DNA of 21,997 nucleotides from an uncultured Neisseriaceae bacterium (GCA_937952895.1 CALFYC010000183.1:1-21997), one strand, 5' to 3'. Counted from the stretch's first letter, positions 6,889 to 14,860 are shown. Notes: generated by a model not told the origin, from the letters alone. Numbers and translations: made by a program.

Positions 6889-6905
6889 TCGTCATGGTCA
6901 GCATT
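6881..6905 (+). terminator. Hairpin after the cca remnant
   Basis: AATGCTGA (6881-6888) pairs perfectly with TCAGCATT (6898-6905). There is no T-run, so it is only a possible terminator or 3' end stabiliser; it overlaps the fragment's stop codon and abuts the promoter box at 6905. Confidence 0.45.
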
Positions 6906-6912
6906 ATAAATA
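6905..6912 (+). promoter_or_regulatory. Possible T4-type late promoter box
   Basis: TATAAATA, the consensus of T4-like late promoters, lies 25 bases before the ATG at 6938 and right after a hairpin that ends the previous unit. The octamer is expected several times by chance in sequence this AT-rich, so only its position supports it. Confidence 0.35.
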
Positions 6913-6937
6913 AAAGATACATATATAAGGAACAAGT

Positions 6938-7204
6938 ATGAAAAAAATAGTTTCATATGAAGGATTAGACGGTAATGTCTATAGAACACAACAAGAATGT
7001 TTAATTGCAGATGCAAAATTTGAATTAGTTAACGTAGTAAGACAATGCACAGATCAGTTGGGAATATTTAGTGTAGAAGACTTTATAACAGTTTTACAAA
7101 ATGATGCAGAACTTAAAAAAACAATTTCTCCAATATTTGCAGTTAAAGCTACAAAACAAACAGAAGTAGAGCAAGCCGAAGACAAAGAACAAGAGGTTAC
7201 TTAA
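6938..7204 (+). CDS. Small unknown protein
   Basis: 88 residues with AAGGA nine bases upstream. First gene of a compact run to about 10055. The N-terminus (VSYEGLDGNVYRTQQECL) looks like a short beta domain; the C-terminus is Glu- and Gln-rich and probably disordered. No family recognised. Confidence 0.75.
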   Translation: MKKIVSYEGLDGNVYRTQQECLIADAKFELVNVVRQCTDQLGIFSVEDFITVLQNDAELKKTISPIFAVKATKQTEVEQAEDKEQEVT

Positions 7205-7205
7205 T

Positions 7206-7670
7206 ATGACTTCTGTATCCGATAAAGAAAATAGACTACTGTCAATAACAGCACTAAGAAACTCTTTTACAAATACATTAGCAGAATTATTAATATACAA
7301 TTTTGAACCTGGATTTAAATGGAAAATTTTAGTTCATTCTTTAAGAGAGTTTTTAGGTAAATTTGGAAGAGTTGATTTTTCAGATTTTACATCAGATGAA
7401 TTATTGCTATGTGGATTTAAAATATGGGACAAAGAATCAAATCTTCATCTTATTCCATTGTATCTGTATCCATTTTTACTAAACGGTTTAGAGTTAACAT
7501 GTATTGATGGTACAAAAAAAATTGTACAAGAAAATTATACCAATCCATATGTTGAATCTTCTTTGATTGGTGTAGATAAAGCAAACAATATTGCAAATGA
7601 AAATTATATAGATAACGACAATAGGGCTGGAATGTTAGCCTTTGGGGTTATACCAAAAGAGGCATTATGA
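7206..7670 (+). CDS. Unknown protein (154 aa)
   Basis: Starts one base after the previous stop with GAGG nine bases upstream, and overlaps the next start (ATGA). Helical N-terminal half, a patterned LHLIPLYLYPFLL segment, then a polar stretch ending in NRAGMLAFGVIPKEAL, a closing motif I associate with small phage hypothetical proteins. No enzyme motif. Confidence 0.75.
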   Translation: MTSVSDKENRLLSITALRNSFTNTLAELLIYNFEPGFKWKILVHSLREFLGKFGRVDFSDFTSDELLLCGFKIWDKESNLHLIPLYLYPFLLNGLELTCIDGTKKIVQENYTNPYVESSLIGVDKANNIANENYIDNDNRAGMLAFGVIPKEAL

Positions 7671-8299
7671 TTGACATTGCAGGACAAGAAATTAAAGTTG
7701 ACGATTTTGTTGTAAACCCTGCACATGGCAGGGATTTTAAGTTAAGTATGAATAAAGTCTTGGGAATGAGTAATTCTATAATATTATTAAGCAATGGAAG
7801 ATATTGTGATTCTTCTGCTGTGTTAGTAGTAAAAGACCTCCCAGACGAGGTAAAAGAATCTTTAAATAAGAATGCTCCAGATGCCAAACTAAGATTTCAA
7901 AATCAAATAATAAATTTAACAAGAAGTAAAGATGTATACAAACGTGGTGCTTTGTATAAAGGCGTTAATAATTTTTTAATATTATACAAAACGTCTTTAC
8001 ATAATTCGTATTTATCAATTTTAGATACAGAAACTAGAAATCTTTCTGATGTTATAAATAAAGCAAATTTAAAAATGTTTGAATTATCAAACATGCTAAA
8101 AGCTGAAGAAAAAATACTTTGGTATAGATCTTTAAAAGTTTCTAAACATTCTGTTAACGCAGTTGCAGGCTATGGACAAATAAGAGCTTGTGATGCATTT
8201 ACAAATACAATGTTAAGAAAAAGAAATTTAATGCCCTATAAAAATAATCTTATCTTACTTAATAATGACTTAATAGAACATTTGGGATATGGAAGATGA
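7667..8299 (+). CDS. Unknown protein (210 aa)
   Basis: Translationally coupled on both sides (ATGA overlaps at 7667 and 8296). The N-terminal 60 residues look like a small beta barrel (IKVDDFVVNPAHGRDFKLSMNKVLG, ILLSNGRYCDSSAVLVV) of the kind found in phage hypothetical proteins. The rest is helical and basic. No family recognised. Its coupling to the P-loop ATPase gene suggests related function or shared regulation. Confidence 0.75.
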   Translation: MIDIAGQEIKVDDFVVNPAHGRDFKLSMNKVLGMSNSIILLSNGRYCDSSAVLVVKDLPDEVKESLNKNAPDAKLRFQNQIINLTRSKDVYKRGALYKGVNNFLILYKTSLHNSYLSILDTETRNLSDVINKANLKMFELSNMLKAEEKILWYRSLKVSKHSVNAVAGYGQIRACDAFTNTMLRKRNLMPYKNNLILLNNDLIEHLGYGR

Positions 8300-8808
8300 A
8301 GGTTATTAATTTAATAGGTGGACCATGTTTAGGTAAAAGTGTTTTAGCAGCAGATATATTTTCTGAGTTAAAAAAGATAAATGCAAACGCGGAATATGTT
8401 CCAGAATATGCAAAAAGCTTAGTATGGGAAGATAGGCAGGTTGCTCTTTCTAATCAGCTGTATATATTTGCTAAACAAGCTCATGCACAGGTAAGACTTT
8501 TAAATAAAGTAGACTATGCAATTTCTGATTCACCATTAATATTAAATTTGGCATATTCACAAAGTATGCCAAAATGCTATCACGAATTAGTTGTTAAGAC
8601 ATTTTCTGAATTTGATAATATAAATTTATTTTTATTAAGAGAGTTTGAATTTCAATCAGAAGGAAGAACTCAAAAAAATCAATCAGAAGCAATTGAAAAA
8701 GATATTGAAATATTAACAATATTAAACAACAATTCAATTCCCTATACCTTTATTTCTCCTTCCAAATTTAATGCAAAAGAATTTGCTTTAACATTAACTA
8801 GTCAATAG
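8296..8808 (+). CDS. NadR-like P-loop ATPase/kinase
   Basis: 170 residues. Walker A is GGPCLGKS at residues 8-15, preceded by the beta strand MKVINLI. VPEYAKSLVWE after the first helix is the signature of the AAA_28 / NadR-kinase-like group, and AISDSPLILNLAY supplies the Walker B-like strand with Asp. The relatives I know are the ribosylnicotinamide kinase domain of NadR and related phage ATPases. The protein is short, with no adenylyltransferase domain, so a kinase acting on a nucleoside such as nicotinamide riboside is possible but not proven. Overlaps its upstream neighbour by ATGA and lies next to NADAR and HD genes. Confidence 0.8.
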   Translation: MKVINLIGGPCLGKSVLAADIFSELKKINANAEYVPEYAKSLVWEDRQVALSNQLYIFAKQAHAQVRLLNKVDYAISDSPLILNLAYSQSMPKCYHELVVKTFSEFDNINLFLLREFEFQSEGRTQKNQSEAIEKDIEILTILNNNSIPYTFISPSKFNAKEFALTLTSQ

Positions 8809-8816
8809 GTGATAAC

Positions 8817-9338
8817 ATGCATCATAAAACACCAACAGTGGATATTGTATCCTTTATGGATTCCAATTTTTTAAATTGGCGAAATCAAGATAAATTATCT
8901 TTAGCTATTTTATTAGCAACAGTAGGTCATTTTAAACAACATGACAGAGGTGGGAATCCTTATATTTTGCATCCAATGCGAATCATGATGCGATTAAGAA
9001 CTTTAGATAAAGAGTTAATGCAGATAGCAATTTTGCATGACATTATCGAAGATACTTTAATTACCTTTGCTGATTTAAAACTTTTAGGTTTCTCAGAAAG
9101 AGTTATTAATGCTTTAACTGTTTTAACTAAAGATCAAAATTTGTCTTATGAAGAAAACATTGAAAGGGTTCTCACAAACATTGATGCATGTAAAGTTAAA
9201 CTTGAAGATTTAAAAGATAATCTTGATGCTTCACGTCTGAAGGATGTTTCCGAAAAAACCTTATTAAAGCAAAAACAATACATTTTTGCATTTGATAAGA
9301 TCACTAAACACTTAAATGGTAATCAAAATGCAGTTTAA
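8817..9338 (+). CDS. HD-domain hydrolase, MESH1/SpoT (ppGpp hydrolase)-like
   Basis: 173 residues, AGGTG before the ATG. It keeps the order of metal ligands seen in RelA/SpoT hydrolase and MESH1 proteins: His38 in VGHFKQHD, His52 in NPYILHP, the HDxxED motif at 74-79 (LHDIIEDT), and a late Asp/Asn in KLEDLKDNL at about 131-135. These Mn2+ enzymes remove pyrophosphate from (p)ppGpp or dephosphorylate NADPH. No synthetase, TGS or ACT domain is present, so it is a stand-alone hydrolase. A phage copy could blunt alarmone signalling during infection (inference). Confidence 0.88.
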   Translation: MHHKTPTVDIVSFMDSNFLNWRNQDKLSLAILLATVGHFKQHDRGGNPYILHPMRIMMRLRTLDKELMQIAILHDIIEDTLITFADLKLLGFSERVINALTVLTKDQNLSYEENIERVLTNIDACKVKLEDLKDNLDASRLKDVSEKTLLKQKQYIFAFDKITKHLNGNQNAV

Positions 9339-9858
9339 TAAATTTGTTTATTTTTGGTCTGGTGTATTCTCTCAATTTTACCCATGTGATATTAAAAATT
9401 GTCTGGATTTAAAATTTAATTGTGCCGAACAATTTATGATGTATCACAAAGCAGTGGCAATGAAAGACATTGATACTGCTTCTAAAATTTTACAAGAAAC
9501 ATCTCCACCAAAACAAAAAGCACTTGGAAGAGAAGTTAAAAACTATAATGAAGAATTGTGGCGTAGAGAAAGAATCAATATTGTTTATTTGGGTAATTAT
9601 TATAAATTTACTCAAAACAAAGAATTATTGGATATCTTACTTAAAACTCAAGGATCATTGTTAGTTGAAGCAAGTCCTTTTGACAAAATATGGGGAATTG
9701 GCCTTGATAGACATGATGCAGCAAAAACTAGTCCAGATTTGTGGCCAGGTAAAAATTATTTAGGTAAGGTATTAACATTACTAAGAGAAGATTTGCTTAA
9801 TAATGTAGATCCACATCAAGATGTTTACGAAAGATTTAAAAATATGGGGTGGTTGTAG
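9328..9858 (+). CDS. NADAR-domain protein (YbiA-like N-glycosidase / ADP-ribosyl hydrolase)
   Basis: 176 residues from ATG 9328; the in-frame ATG at 9316 adds four residues and neither start has a strong ribosome binding site. The fold signature is clear: FWSGVFSQFYPC at the start, F(N)CAEQFMMYHKA, then KALGREVKNYNEELWRRER, NYYKFTQN, and the closing EASPFDKIWGIGL with WPGKNYLG. Known NADAR proteins remove ADP-ribose from guanine in DNA, reversing DarT2-type guanosine modification, or cleave riboflavin intermediates (YbiA). A phage copy could undo ADP-ribosylation by a host defence toxin. It overlaps the HD gene end by 11 bases. Confidence 0.9.
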   Translation: MQFNKFVYFWSGVFSQFYPCDIKNCLDLKFNCAEQFMMYHKAVAMKDIDTASKILQETSPPKQKALGREVKNYNEELWRRERINIVYLGNYYKFTQNKELLDILLKTQGSLLVEASPFDKIWGIGLDRHDAAKTSPDLWPGKNYLGKVLTLLREDLLNNVDPHQDVYERFKNMGWL

Positions 9859-10055
9859 TTGTCAGAATTATTGATACAACTCCAGATAAATCAGTAGTAA
9901 AACAAGCTATATGCCAAAATTGTGGATGTACTCTTGAGTATGTCCCAAAAGATGTTAAAACAGTCACATCAAGAGACTATGGTGGTGGAACTGATATTTT
10001 CAAGCATATTGAGTGTCCATCTTGCAAAGCTCATATAGTGGTAGCGCAACATTAG
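9849..10055 (+). CDS. Small zinc-ribbon protein
   Basis: About 68 residues overlapping the NADAR stop. No ATG exists near the start; GTG 9849 is the likely initiator, so residues 1-6 are uncertain. CQNC (22-25) and CPSC (56-59) form a four-Cys zinc ribbon with a basic/Gly-rich loop between (VTSRDYGGGTDIFKH). Such ribbons bind nucleic acid or proteins. The gene ends in a GC-rich terminator that overlaps its stop. Confidence 0.75.
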   Translation: MVVVVRIIDTTPDKSVVKQAICQNCGCTLEYVPKDVKTVTSRDYGGGTDIFKHIECPSCKAHIVVAQH

Positions 10056-10074
10056 CGGCCTTATTGGCCGCTTT
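10054..10074 (+). terminator. Rho-independent terminator
   Basis: AGCGGCC (10054-10060) and GGCCGCT (10066-10072) form a perfect GC-rich stem with a TTATT loop, followed by TT. It closes the 6938-10055 gene run. Confidence 0.75.
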
Positions 10075-10121
10075 AATGATATTTGTTTGGAAAATATAAA
10101 TGAGAAAAATGAAAATTTTAT

Positions 10122-10376
10122 ATGTCTAAGTTAATAATAATTGATGGTAAATATTACAGAATTAGACGTGGAAAATTAGTATTAATACCAGAAGATTGGA
10201 TTGGTAATATAACAACTAAAAAAACAATACGTCAGCGTAAAAGTAAATTGCCAAGTAAAAAATTAAAAAGAGCTTGTTTGTTTATTTCAAGTAAAAGTTC
10301 AAAACAAATAAAACGTGGAATTAAATGGGTAGATAGAAAAGACCCATTAAATCAAAAGGATAAAACATGGAATTAG
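10122..10376 (+). CDS. Small highly basic protein
   Basis: 84 residues, with Lys and Arg making up about a third (RQRKSKLPSKKLKRA, KQIKRGIKW), pointing to nucleic acid or ribosome binding. The N-terminus is a short beta hairpin (LIIIDGKYYRIRRGKLVLIP). No strong ribosome binding site (GAGAAAAA about 15 bases upstream). Overlaps the next start by 10 bases. Confidence 0.6.
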   Translation: MSKLIIIDGKYYRIRRGKLVLIPEDWIGNITTKKTIRQRKSKLPSKKLKRACLFISSKSSKQIKRGIKWVDRKDPLNQKDKTWN

Positions 10377-10540
10377 GTTTATATAGACATAAAACAGGTC
10401 TAAACGTAGAAGTTATTGGTTTTTGCCAAGTTGTGTCTAAAATTATGAATGAAGCTCATAATACTGCTACAGCAAATGCAGAGCAAAATTTTATAAATAG
10501 GTTTAAGCAATTATATAAAAGCAACAAAGTTAAAATTTAA
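10367..10540 (+). CDS. Small unknown protein, perhaps frameshifted
   Basis: 57 residues from ATG 10367 with AAGGA six bases upstream, a strong start. The opening (LGLYRHKTGLNVEVIGF) resembles the first strands of DUF1653-type small proteins, weakly. Just after the stop, the +1 frame is open to a TAG at 10641-10643 and encodes a sensible C-terminal segment (DWHHVVIALPVSDILFIM) that has no start of its own. One base change in the AT-rich run near 10530 would fuse the two into a protein of about 90 residues, so this may be a damaged gene. Confidence 0.55.
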   Translation: MELGLYRHKTGLNVEVIGFCQVVSKIMNEAHNTATANAEQNFINRFKQLYKSNKVKI

Positions 10541-10632
10541 CAGTATTAATGATTGGCATCATGTTGTAATAGCATTGCCTGTATCTGATATATTATTTAT
10601 CATGGACTCAAACTACAAAGAGTATAACCAAA

Positions 10633-10809
10633 ATGTTGTATAGTTATCTTGTATTAATAATTTTTATTGTTATTTTTGATTTAGTTTTATGCAGTTATAT
10701 TAATGAGAATTATTATTACGATTTAACTTTTCAAGAGCAAACAATAAATTCTTTACCTCTTGGCAGCTATATTGTTTATTATAGATTATTTAAAAATGGC
10801 TTCTTATGA
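10633..10809 (+). CDS. Small membrane or exported protein
   Basis: 58 residues, ATG 10633 with AAAGAG about ten bases upstream. Residues 3-20 form a hydrophobic helix (YLVLIIFIVIFDLVLC), a membrane anchor or signal sequence; the Cys at its end has no lipobox around it. The remainder is Tyr- and Asn-rich. It overlaps the phosphatase start by ATGA, indicating coupled translation. Confidence 0.6.
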   Translation: MLYSYLVLIIFIVIFDLVLCSYINENYYYDLTFQEQTINSLPLGSYIVYYRLFKNGFL

Positions 10810-11297
10810 AAAGACTTAATATGAAACATAAAGTTTTATTTATTTCAAAAGCAGATTTTATTAAAAATTATAATAATCAAAATGAGCTATCAAACAGTGC
10901 ATGCATTAGTATAGTAGACCCAACAGAAGCGTATAAGCCAAATATTTCAGATAAATGGCAAGCTTCATTAAGAGTTGAAATGTATGACGCAGACACTGAA
11001 GAAAACTCATGCTTTACAGATCAAGAAGCAGGACAAATTTTAGATTTCATTAGACTTGTTCAAGATTGTGAGATTAAAAATCTAATAATTCATTGTCATG
11101 CTGGAATTAGCAGAAGTGCTGCAGTTGCTAAAATAGCATCATTAATACTTGATGCAGATTATCCTGAACATTATTCTCTTTATAATAAATTTGTTTATTC
11201 AAAATTATTATTAAATTATACTGCTAGTCAGGTTCCAAAAAATAGTTTGCAAAATTTTAATACTTTTCATATAAAATCTTTTTGGCAAATGGAATAA
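10806..11297 (+). CDS. Cysteine-based (dual-specificity type) protein phosphatase
   Basis: 163 residues. The P-loop HCHAGISRSA at 96-105 is the CX5R signature (Cys97 nucleophile, Arg103 phosphate binding, followed by Ser). Asp61 or Asp63 in MYDADTEE lies at the right distance to be the general acid. The length fits compact bacterial and phage dual-specificity-like phosphatases that act on phospho-Tyr/Ser/Thr, RNA 5' ends or inositol phosphates; the substrate is unknown. ATG 10806 is coupled to the previous stop; ATG 10821 is an alternative. Confidence 0.85.
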   Translation: MKRLNMKHKVLFISKADFIKNYNNQNELSNSACISIVDPTEAYKPNISDKWQASLRVEMYDADTEENSCFTDQEAGQILDFIRLVQDCEIKNLIIHCHAGISRSAAVAKIASLILDADYPEHYSLYNKFVYSKLLLNYTASQVPKNSLQNFNTFHIKSFWQME

Positions 11298-11309
11298 AAG
11301 GAAAACATT

Positions 11310-12284
11310 ATGTACAATTCTGAAACTTTAGCTGGAACAAGTGTTCTTTATGAAGCTTTAAAGAAATTTTCTGACAAAAAAATTGTTTTATCTTATTCTG
11401 GTAATAAAGATTCTTATATCCTATTTACTGCTTTATGCTTGTTGAAAGATGAAAATAATTTAGATTTTGAAATTGTACATTTTGTTCACGGAAATTCTCA
11501 ATCAGATATTGAAGCAGAAAAAATTGTAAAAAGCCAAGCTTTAGCAAATAATATTTCTGTTGCAATTTTTCACGAACCAATTACAAATGAATCGCAAGGA
11601 AGAGAAGCAAGACAAAAAGTTTTAGAGAAATTATACCCAAGTTCAAAATTTGTTATTTTAACTGCACATCATTTAGATGATGTTGTTGAAACTTTTTTGA
11701 TGAATCTATTTAATGGGTGTTCTTATTCTGGACTATTAGGTATTCCTGTTCAAAATGAAATTGGTAATGTTTTATATTTTAGACCTTTTATTTATTTGAA
11801 TTGCTACAAAAAAGATTTGCAAGTTTATAAAGGTCGTTATAGTATTGTTGGGCTTTTAGACAATAAATCATTTGTTGAAGATTCAATGAATTTAAATTTT
11901 AGCTTTAAAAGAAATGCAATCAGATCATTTATCAATTCAGCCTTGGTTTCTTTCCCGTATCTAAAAAATAAAATAATTTCATTTTCATTGTTTGCAGAAC
12001 AACAAAACAATATTAATGTCTTTGCTTTTAAACAAACAGATTATTTATTAAACATTGCAAATAATTCATATTCTTTAAGTACAGTAAAGCATTTTTTGGA
12101 AAACAACGAAGACGTAATAAGAAATTGGTTTTTTATGTTATTTAAAGATAAATTCAAGGTTAATTTAACAATTAGACACTTTGAAGAATTTAAGAGATTT
12201 ATTAACGATAATGCAAAAATCATGAGCCTTCCAAACAATTTAAAAATAACAGTTACATCAAATGTTTTAGTTTTTTCTTCTTAA
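11310..12284 (+). CDS. tilS: tRNA(Ile)-lysidine synthase TilS
   Basis: 324 residues with AAAGGA eight bases upstream. The N-terminal PP-loop ATPase shows LSYSGNKDS at about 27-35 (family SGGxDS, here with Asn for the second Gly), TAHHLDDVVETFL at about 118-131, and EDSMN followed by FKRNAIR near 190-205, the three TilS hallmarks. TilS attaches lysine to C34 of the CAU-anticodon tRNA(Ile2), so it reads AUA instead of AUG. The C-terminal half is shorter and more divergent than E. coli TilS (about 430 residues) and resembles the compact two-domain forms. The window holds a CAU tRNA (20922-21015) and AUA-rich genes, giving this phage enzyme an obvious partner. Confidence 0.9.
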   Translation: MYNSETLAGTSVLYEALKKFSDKKIVLSYSGNKDSYILFTALCLLKDENNLDFEIVHFVHGNSQSDIEAEKIVKSQALANNISVAIFHEPITNESQGREARQKVLEKLYPSSKFVILTAHHLDDVVETFLMNLFNGCSYSGLLGIPVQNEIGNVLYFRPFIYLNCYKKDLQVYKGRYSIVGLLDNKSFVEDSMNLNFSFKRNAIRSFINSALVSFPYLKNKIISFSLFAEQQNNINVFAFKQTDYLLNIANNSYSLSTVKHFLENNEDVIRNWFFMLFKDKFKVNLTIRHFEEFKRFINDNAKIMSLPNNLKITVTSNVLVFSS

Positions 12285-12305
12285 TTTTACCCACTGGATA
12301 TAAAA

Positions 12306-13079
12306 ATGATTATCAATGGCAATCGTCAATTAGTTACAATTCAAAAAATTGACAAAATCATCAAGCACCCCAACGCAGACCGCTTAAACATTGCAACTGT
12401 TGGTTTATGGGAAATGATTACTGCTGCTCCCTTAAATGCAGGTGATGAAGTTTTATTTTTTGAAATTGATAGTATGATTCCTTTGACTGATTCTCGATTT
12501 GAGTTTTTAAAAGGACGTAATGAAAAAACTTTGAAAGGTGTAGCATATAGTCGTTTACGTACTATGCGTTTACGTGGTGAATTAAGTCAAGGTTTAATTA
12601 TTCCTATTAAAGAATTTGAGCGTGAAGTAGAACAATTTTTAAATACTGAAAATGACTTAGACCTTCAAGAAATTTTAGGTGTTAAGAAATATGAAGCCAC
12701 TGCTTGGATTTCTCGTGGTAAAGGCTCTAATCCTGAAATCGGTAATTCTTTCCCTGACTGCGTACCTAAGACCGACCAGGAAAGATGCTTAGAGTATAAC
12801 ACACTAATTACTACCAATAAAGGACTTATTAAAATTGGTGAGATTGTTGATGCAAATATGAATGTTGACGTATTGACATTTAATCATACTACAAATAATA
12901 CTGAATTTAAACCAATTATTGCTCATTCAAAGACTGATGATAACAAAGAGTGGTTAAAAATTAAATTAAAATCAGGTAAAGAAATTATTTGCACAACAGA
13001 CCATAAGATTTTTAATAATGGGGCGTATATGGATGCATCTGAAATTAAAGTAGGAGATAAACTAATTACACATGGTTGA
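12306..13079 (+). CDS. RNA ligase N-terminal part fused to a split-intein N-half
   Basis: 257 residues. Residues 1-160 are the N-terminal module of an Rnl5/DraRnl-type RNA ligase (VTIQKIDKIIKHPNADRLN, GDEVLFFEIDS, LRTMRLRGELSQGL, then the KTDQER that normally leads into the catalytic domain). At Cys161 the sequence becomes an intein N-half and ends at a stop, so the ligase can only form with the second gene at 14063. The N-module of this family is needed for sealing nicks in RNA. It overlaps the endonuclease gene by eight bases. Confidence 0.9.
   Translation: MIINGNRQLVTIQKIDKIIKHPNADRLNIATVGLWEMITAAPLNAGDEVLFFEIDSMIPLTDSRFEFLKGRNEKTLKGVAYSRLRTMRLRGELSQGLIIPIKEFEREVEQFLNTENDLDLQEILGVKKYEATAWISRGKGSNPEIGNSFPDCVPKTDQERCLEYNTLITTNKGLIKIGEIVDANMNVDVLTFNHTTNNTEFKPIIAHSKTDDNKEWLKIKLKSGKEIICTTDHKIFNNGAYMDASEIKVGDKLITHG
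12786..13079 (+). other. Split intein, N-terminal half (IntN, 97 aa)
   Basis: Starts at Cys161 of the gene. Block A is CLEYNTLITTNKGLIKIGEI and block B is ICTTDHKIFNNG with the TxxH motif, followed by MDASEIKVGDKLI. The frame ends directly after this, where a contiguous intein would continue into its endonuclease domain. Typical IntN length is about 100 residues. Confidence 0.92.
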
Positions 13080-14082
13080 TATTACATATTTTGAATGCCC
13101 ATTTTGTAATAAAAAATTTACAAAACGGGCATTCATTTCAAAACATTTAAACATATATAATTTACCAATAATAGAAAAAGAGAAGTTGGTGTTGGATATA
13201 TGCTACGGTAGAGAATATATAGATAAATTAATAAATGATTATGTATCAGAAAAATTTAGTATATACGAACTACCTATAGATATGTCAAAATATCTTACTT
13301 TAATAGGTGTTAAAAGAACGTCTAAAGAAGAAAGAGCAACTAATAGATATAAAGAAAAATATACAAAATCTATTGAAGAAAAATATGGAGTAACAAATAT
13401 CTCACAGTTACAATCTATTAAAGATAAAAAGAAAGCAACTGAAATGTCGAAATATGAATCATATGATGATTATATTACTAGTATATTAAAACGACTTAAA
13501 ACTGGATTAGACTTATATTATTACACTGATAAACATAATGATACTATAACTAAAATAAATAACACTATTAAAGAAAAATATGGTGTTGACAACATATCAC
13601 AAATATATGAAGTTAGACAAAAAAATAAAAAGAGTAAAAAAGAATATTTTGAAAAGTTAACATATGAAGAAAAGTTAAAATTAACTGAAAGTGCTAGAAA
13701 GATGGTATCACATAGAGGAGGCTTTTCAAGTAAACCTGAAAAGAAAATCCAAAATATTTTTAAGTCTATGGGACTTACTATAGAATGTAATAAAATGTTA
13801 TTTGGTTATAATTGGGATATAGTGTTTCATAACTTTCTGATAGAAGTACACGGAATATATTGGCACTGTAAGCCAACAATATATTCATCTGATTTTATGG
13901 TGCTTAATAAAATTAAAGCATCTGATATATGGGCTAAAGATGCTCGTAAGTTACAAAAGGCAATTGACAACGACCATAGATGTATAGTAATATGGGAAGA
14001 TGAAATAACGTCAAAAAATGATGACGAACTTAAATTACTAATTAAAATGAGGTTAGCTGAAAATGAATACTATTTCTTATGA
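13072..14082 (+). CDS. Free-standing Vsr-like (EDxHD) homing endonuclease between intein halves
   Basis: 336 residues. The C-terminal nuclease core has Asp249 (YNWDIVF), Glu258 and His260 (LIEVHGIYWHC), then KDARKLQ and CIVIWEDE, matching the very-short-patch-repair-like fold of the I-Bth0305I family. Upstream are two DNA-binding modules of the type EKYGVTNISQ and EKYGVDNISQ (about 103-112 and 168-177) and an N-terminal finger (CPFC, then H25). It is a separate gene overlapping both neighbours, the published 'fractured gene' layout. Its AUA-rich codon use differs from the ligase halves, which prefer CGT and TTA, marking it as an invader. Confidence 0.9.
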   Translation: MVDITYFECPFCNKKFTKRAFISKHLNIYNLPIIEKEKLVLDICYGREYIDKLINDYVSEKFSIYELPIDMSKYLTLIGVKRTSKEERATNRYKEKYTKSIEEKYGVTNISQLQSIKDKKKATEMSKYESYDDYITSILKRLKTGLDLYYYTDKHNDTITKINNTIKEKYGVDNISQIYEVRQKNKKSKKEYFEKLTYEEKLKLTESARKMVSHRGGFSSKPEKKIQNIFKSMGLTIECNKMLFGYNWDIVFHNFLIEVHGIYWHCKPTIYSSDFMVLNKIKASDIWAKDARKLQKAIDNDHRCIVIWEDEITSKNDDELKLLIKMRLAENEYYFL

Positions 14083-14185
14083 TGAAGTTGTTTCTATTGA
14101 AAAATTACATGAAAATTTTAATTGTTATGATATAACAGTTAAAGATAATCATAATTTTTTTGCAAATGGAATACTAGTTCATAAT
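14063..14185 (+). other. Split intein, C-terminal half (IntC, 41 aa)
   Basis: Block F is CYDITVKDNHNFFA and block G is NGILVHN ending at Asn41, followed by Cys as +1 extein residue. Length and sequence are typical of a natural IntC; the His-Asn pair needed for Asn cyclisation is present. Confidence 0.92.
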
Positions 14186-14782
14186 TGTCAGAACATTGTA
14201 CGTCAGTATCAAGATGCTCAACGAACTGATGAAACTTTTGAAGCATCTTTTAAATTACATGGTAGTTCAATCACTATTTTAGTGAAAGATAACCAATTAG
14301 AAATTTGTAGTCGTAATTATTCATTACGTATTCCAAGTGTATTTGAATGGAATGATGTAACAAACCATTTTATTTCGACTGCTATTAAAACAGGTATTGT
14401 ATTTAAATTATTATTGTTACATTCTATGACAGGTAAAAATATTGCATTGCAAGGTGAATTATTTGGGGTTGGTATTAATAAAAACTTTGAAGGTATTGAA
14501 GGTTTAGATATTAATATTTTTGATGTGTATGATATTGATGCTATGCGTTATTTATTGCCTAAAGAACGTATGGAGTTTTTAAATACTCATAATATTAAAT
14601 CAGTACCAATTTATGATTCTGATTTTAAATTACCCGAAAATCCTCGTGATTGTTTATTGATTGCTGATGGTGATAGTGCTTACAACGGTAAGTTTCGTGA
14701 AGGTTTAGTATTTAAATCTAATATTCGTGACTTTAGTTTTAAAGCTGTTTCTAATCGCTTCTTAGAAGAAACTGGGGAATAG
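14063..14782 (+). CDS. Split-intein C-half fused to the RNA ligase catalytic domain
   Basis: 239 residues, GAGG about ten bases before the ATG. Residues 1-41 are the intein C-half ending in GILVHN, followed by Cys42. The rest is the nucleotidyltransferase domain: motif I SFKLHGSS with nucleophile Lys64, motif III ALQGELFG, motif IV REGLVFKS and motif V SFKAVSNRF. Trans-splicing would join ...KTDQER to CQNIVRQY and give a 358-residue ligase with Lys183 at the active site. DraRnl-type ligases seal 3'-OH/5'-P nicks in RNA-containing duplexes; here tRNA or mRNA repair is plausible. Confidence 0.92.
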   Translation: MNTISYDEVVSIEKLHENFNCYDITVKDNHNFFANGILVHNCQNIVRQYQDAQRTDETFEASFKLHGSSITILVKDNQLEICSRNYSLRIPSVFEWNDVTNHFISTAIKTGIVFKLLLLHSMTGKNIALQGELFGVGINKNFEGIEGLDINIFDVYDIDAMRYLLPKERMEFLNTHNIKSVPIYDSDFKLPENPRDCLLIADGDSAYNGKFREGLVFKSNIRDFSFKAVSNRFLEETGE

Positions 14783-14860
14783 TATAACTATTCTCCTTTC
14801 TTTGACACTAAATTTGTAGGGTAATGATATTAAATATAATGAAATTTTATCATTCACTCC

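Noticed and set aside
9470..9664. Second ORF inside the NADAR gene
   Set aside because: A shadow frame; the NADAR frame has clear conserved motifs over the same bases and no start signal exists here.
10493..10500. TATAAATA as a late promoter
   Set aside because: It is inside a coding sequence and this octamer is expected several times by chance at this AT content. The copy at 16605-16612 is left out for the same reason.
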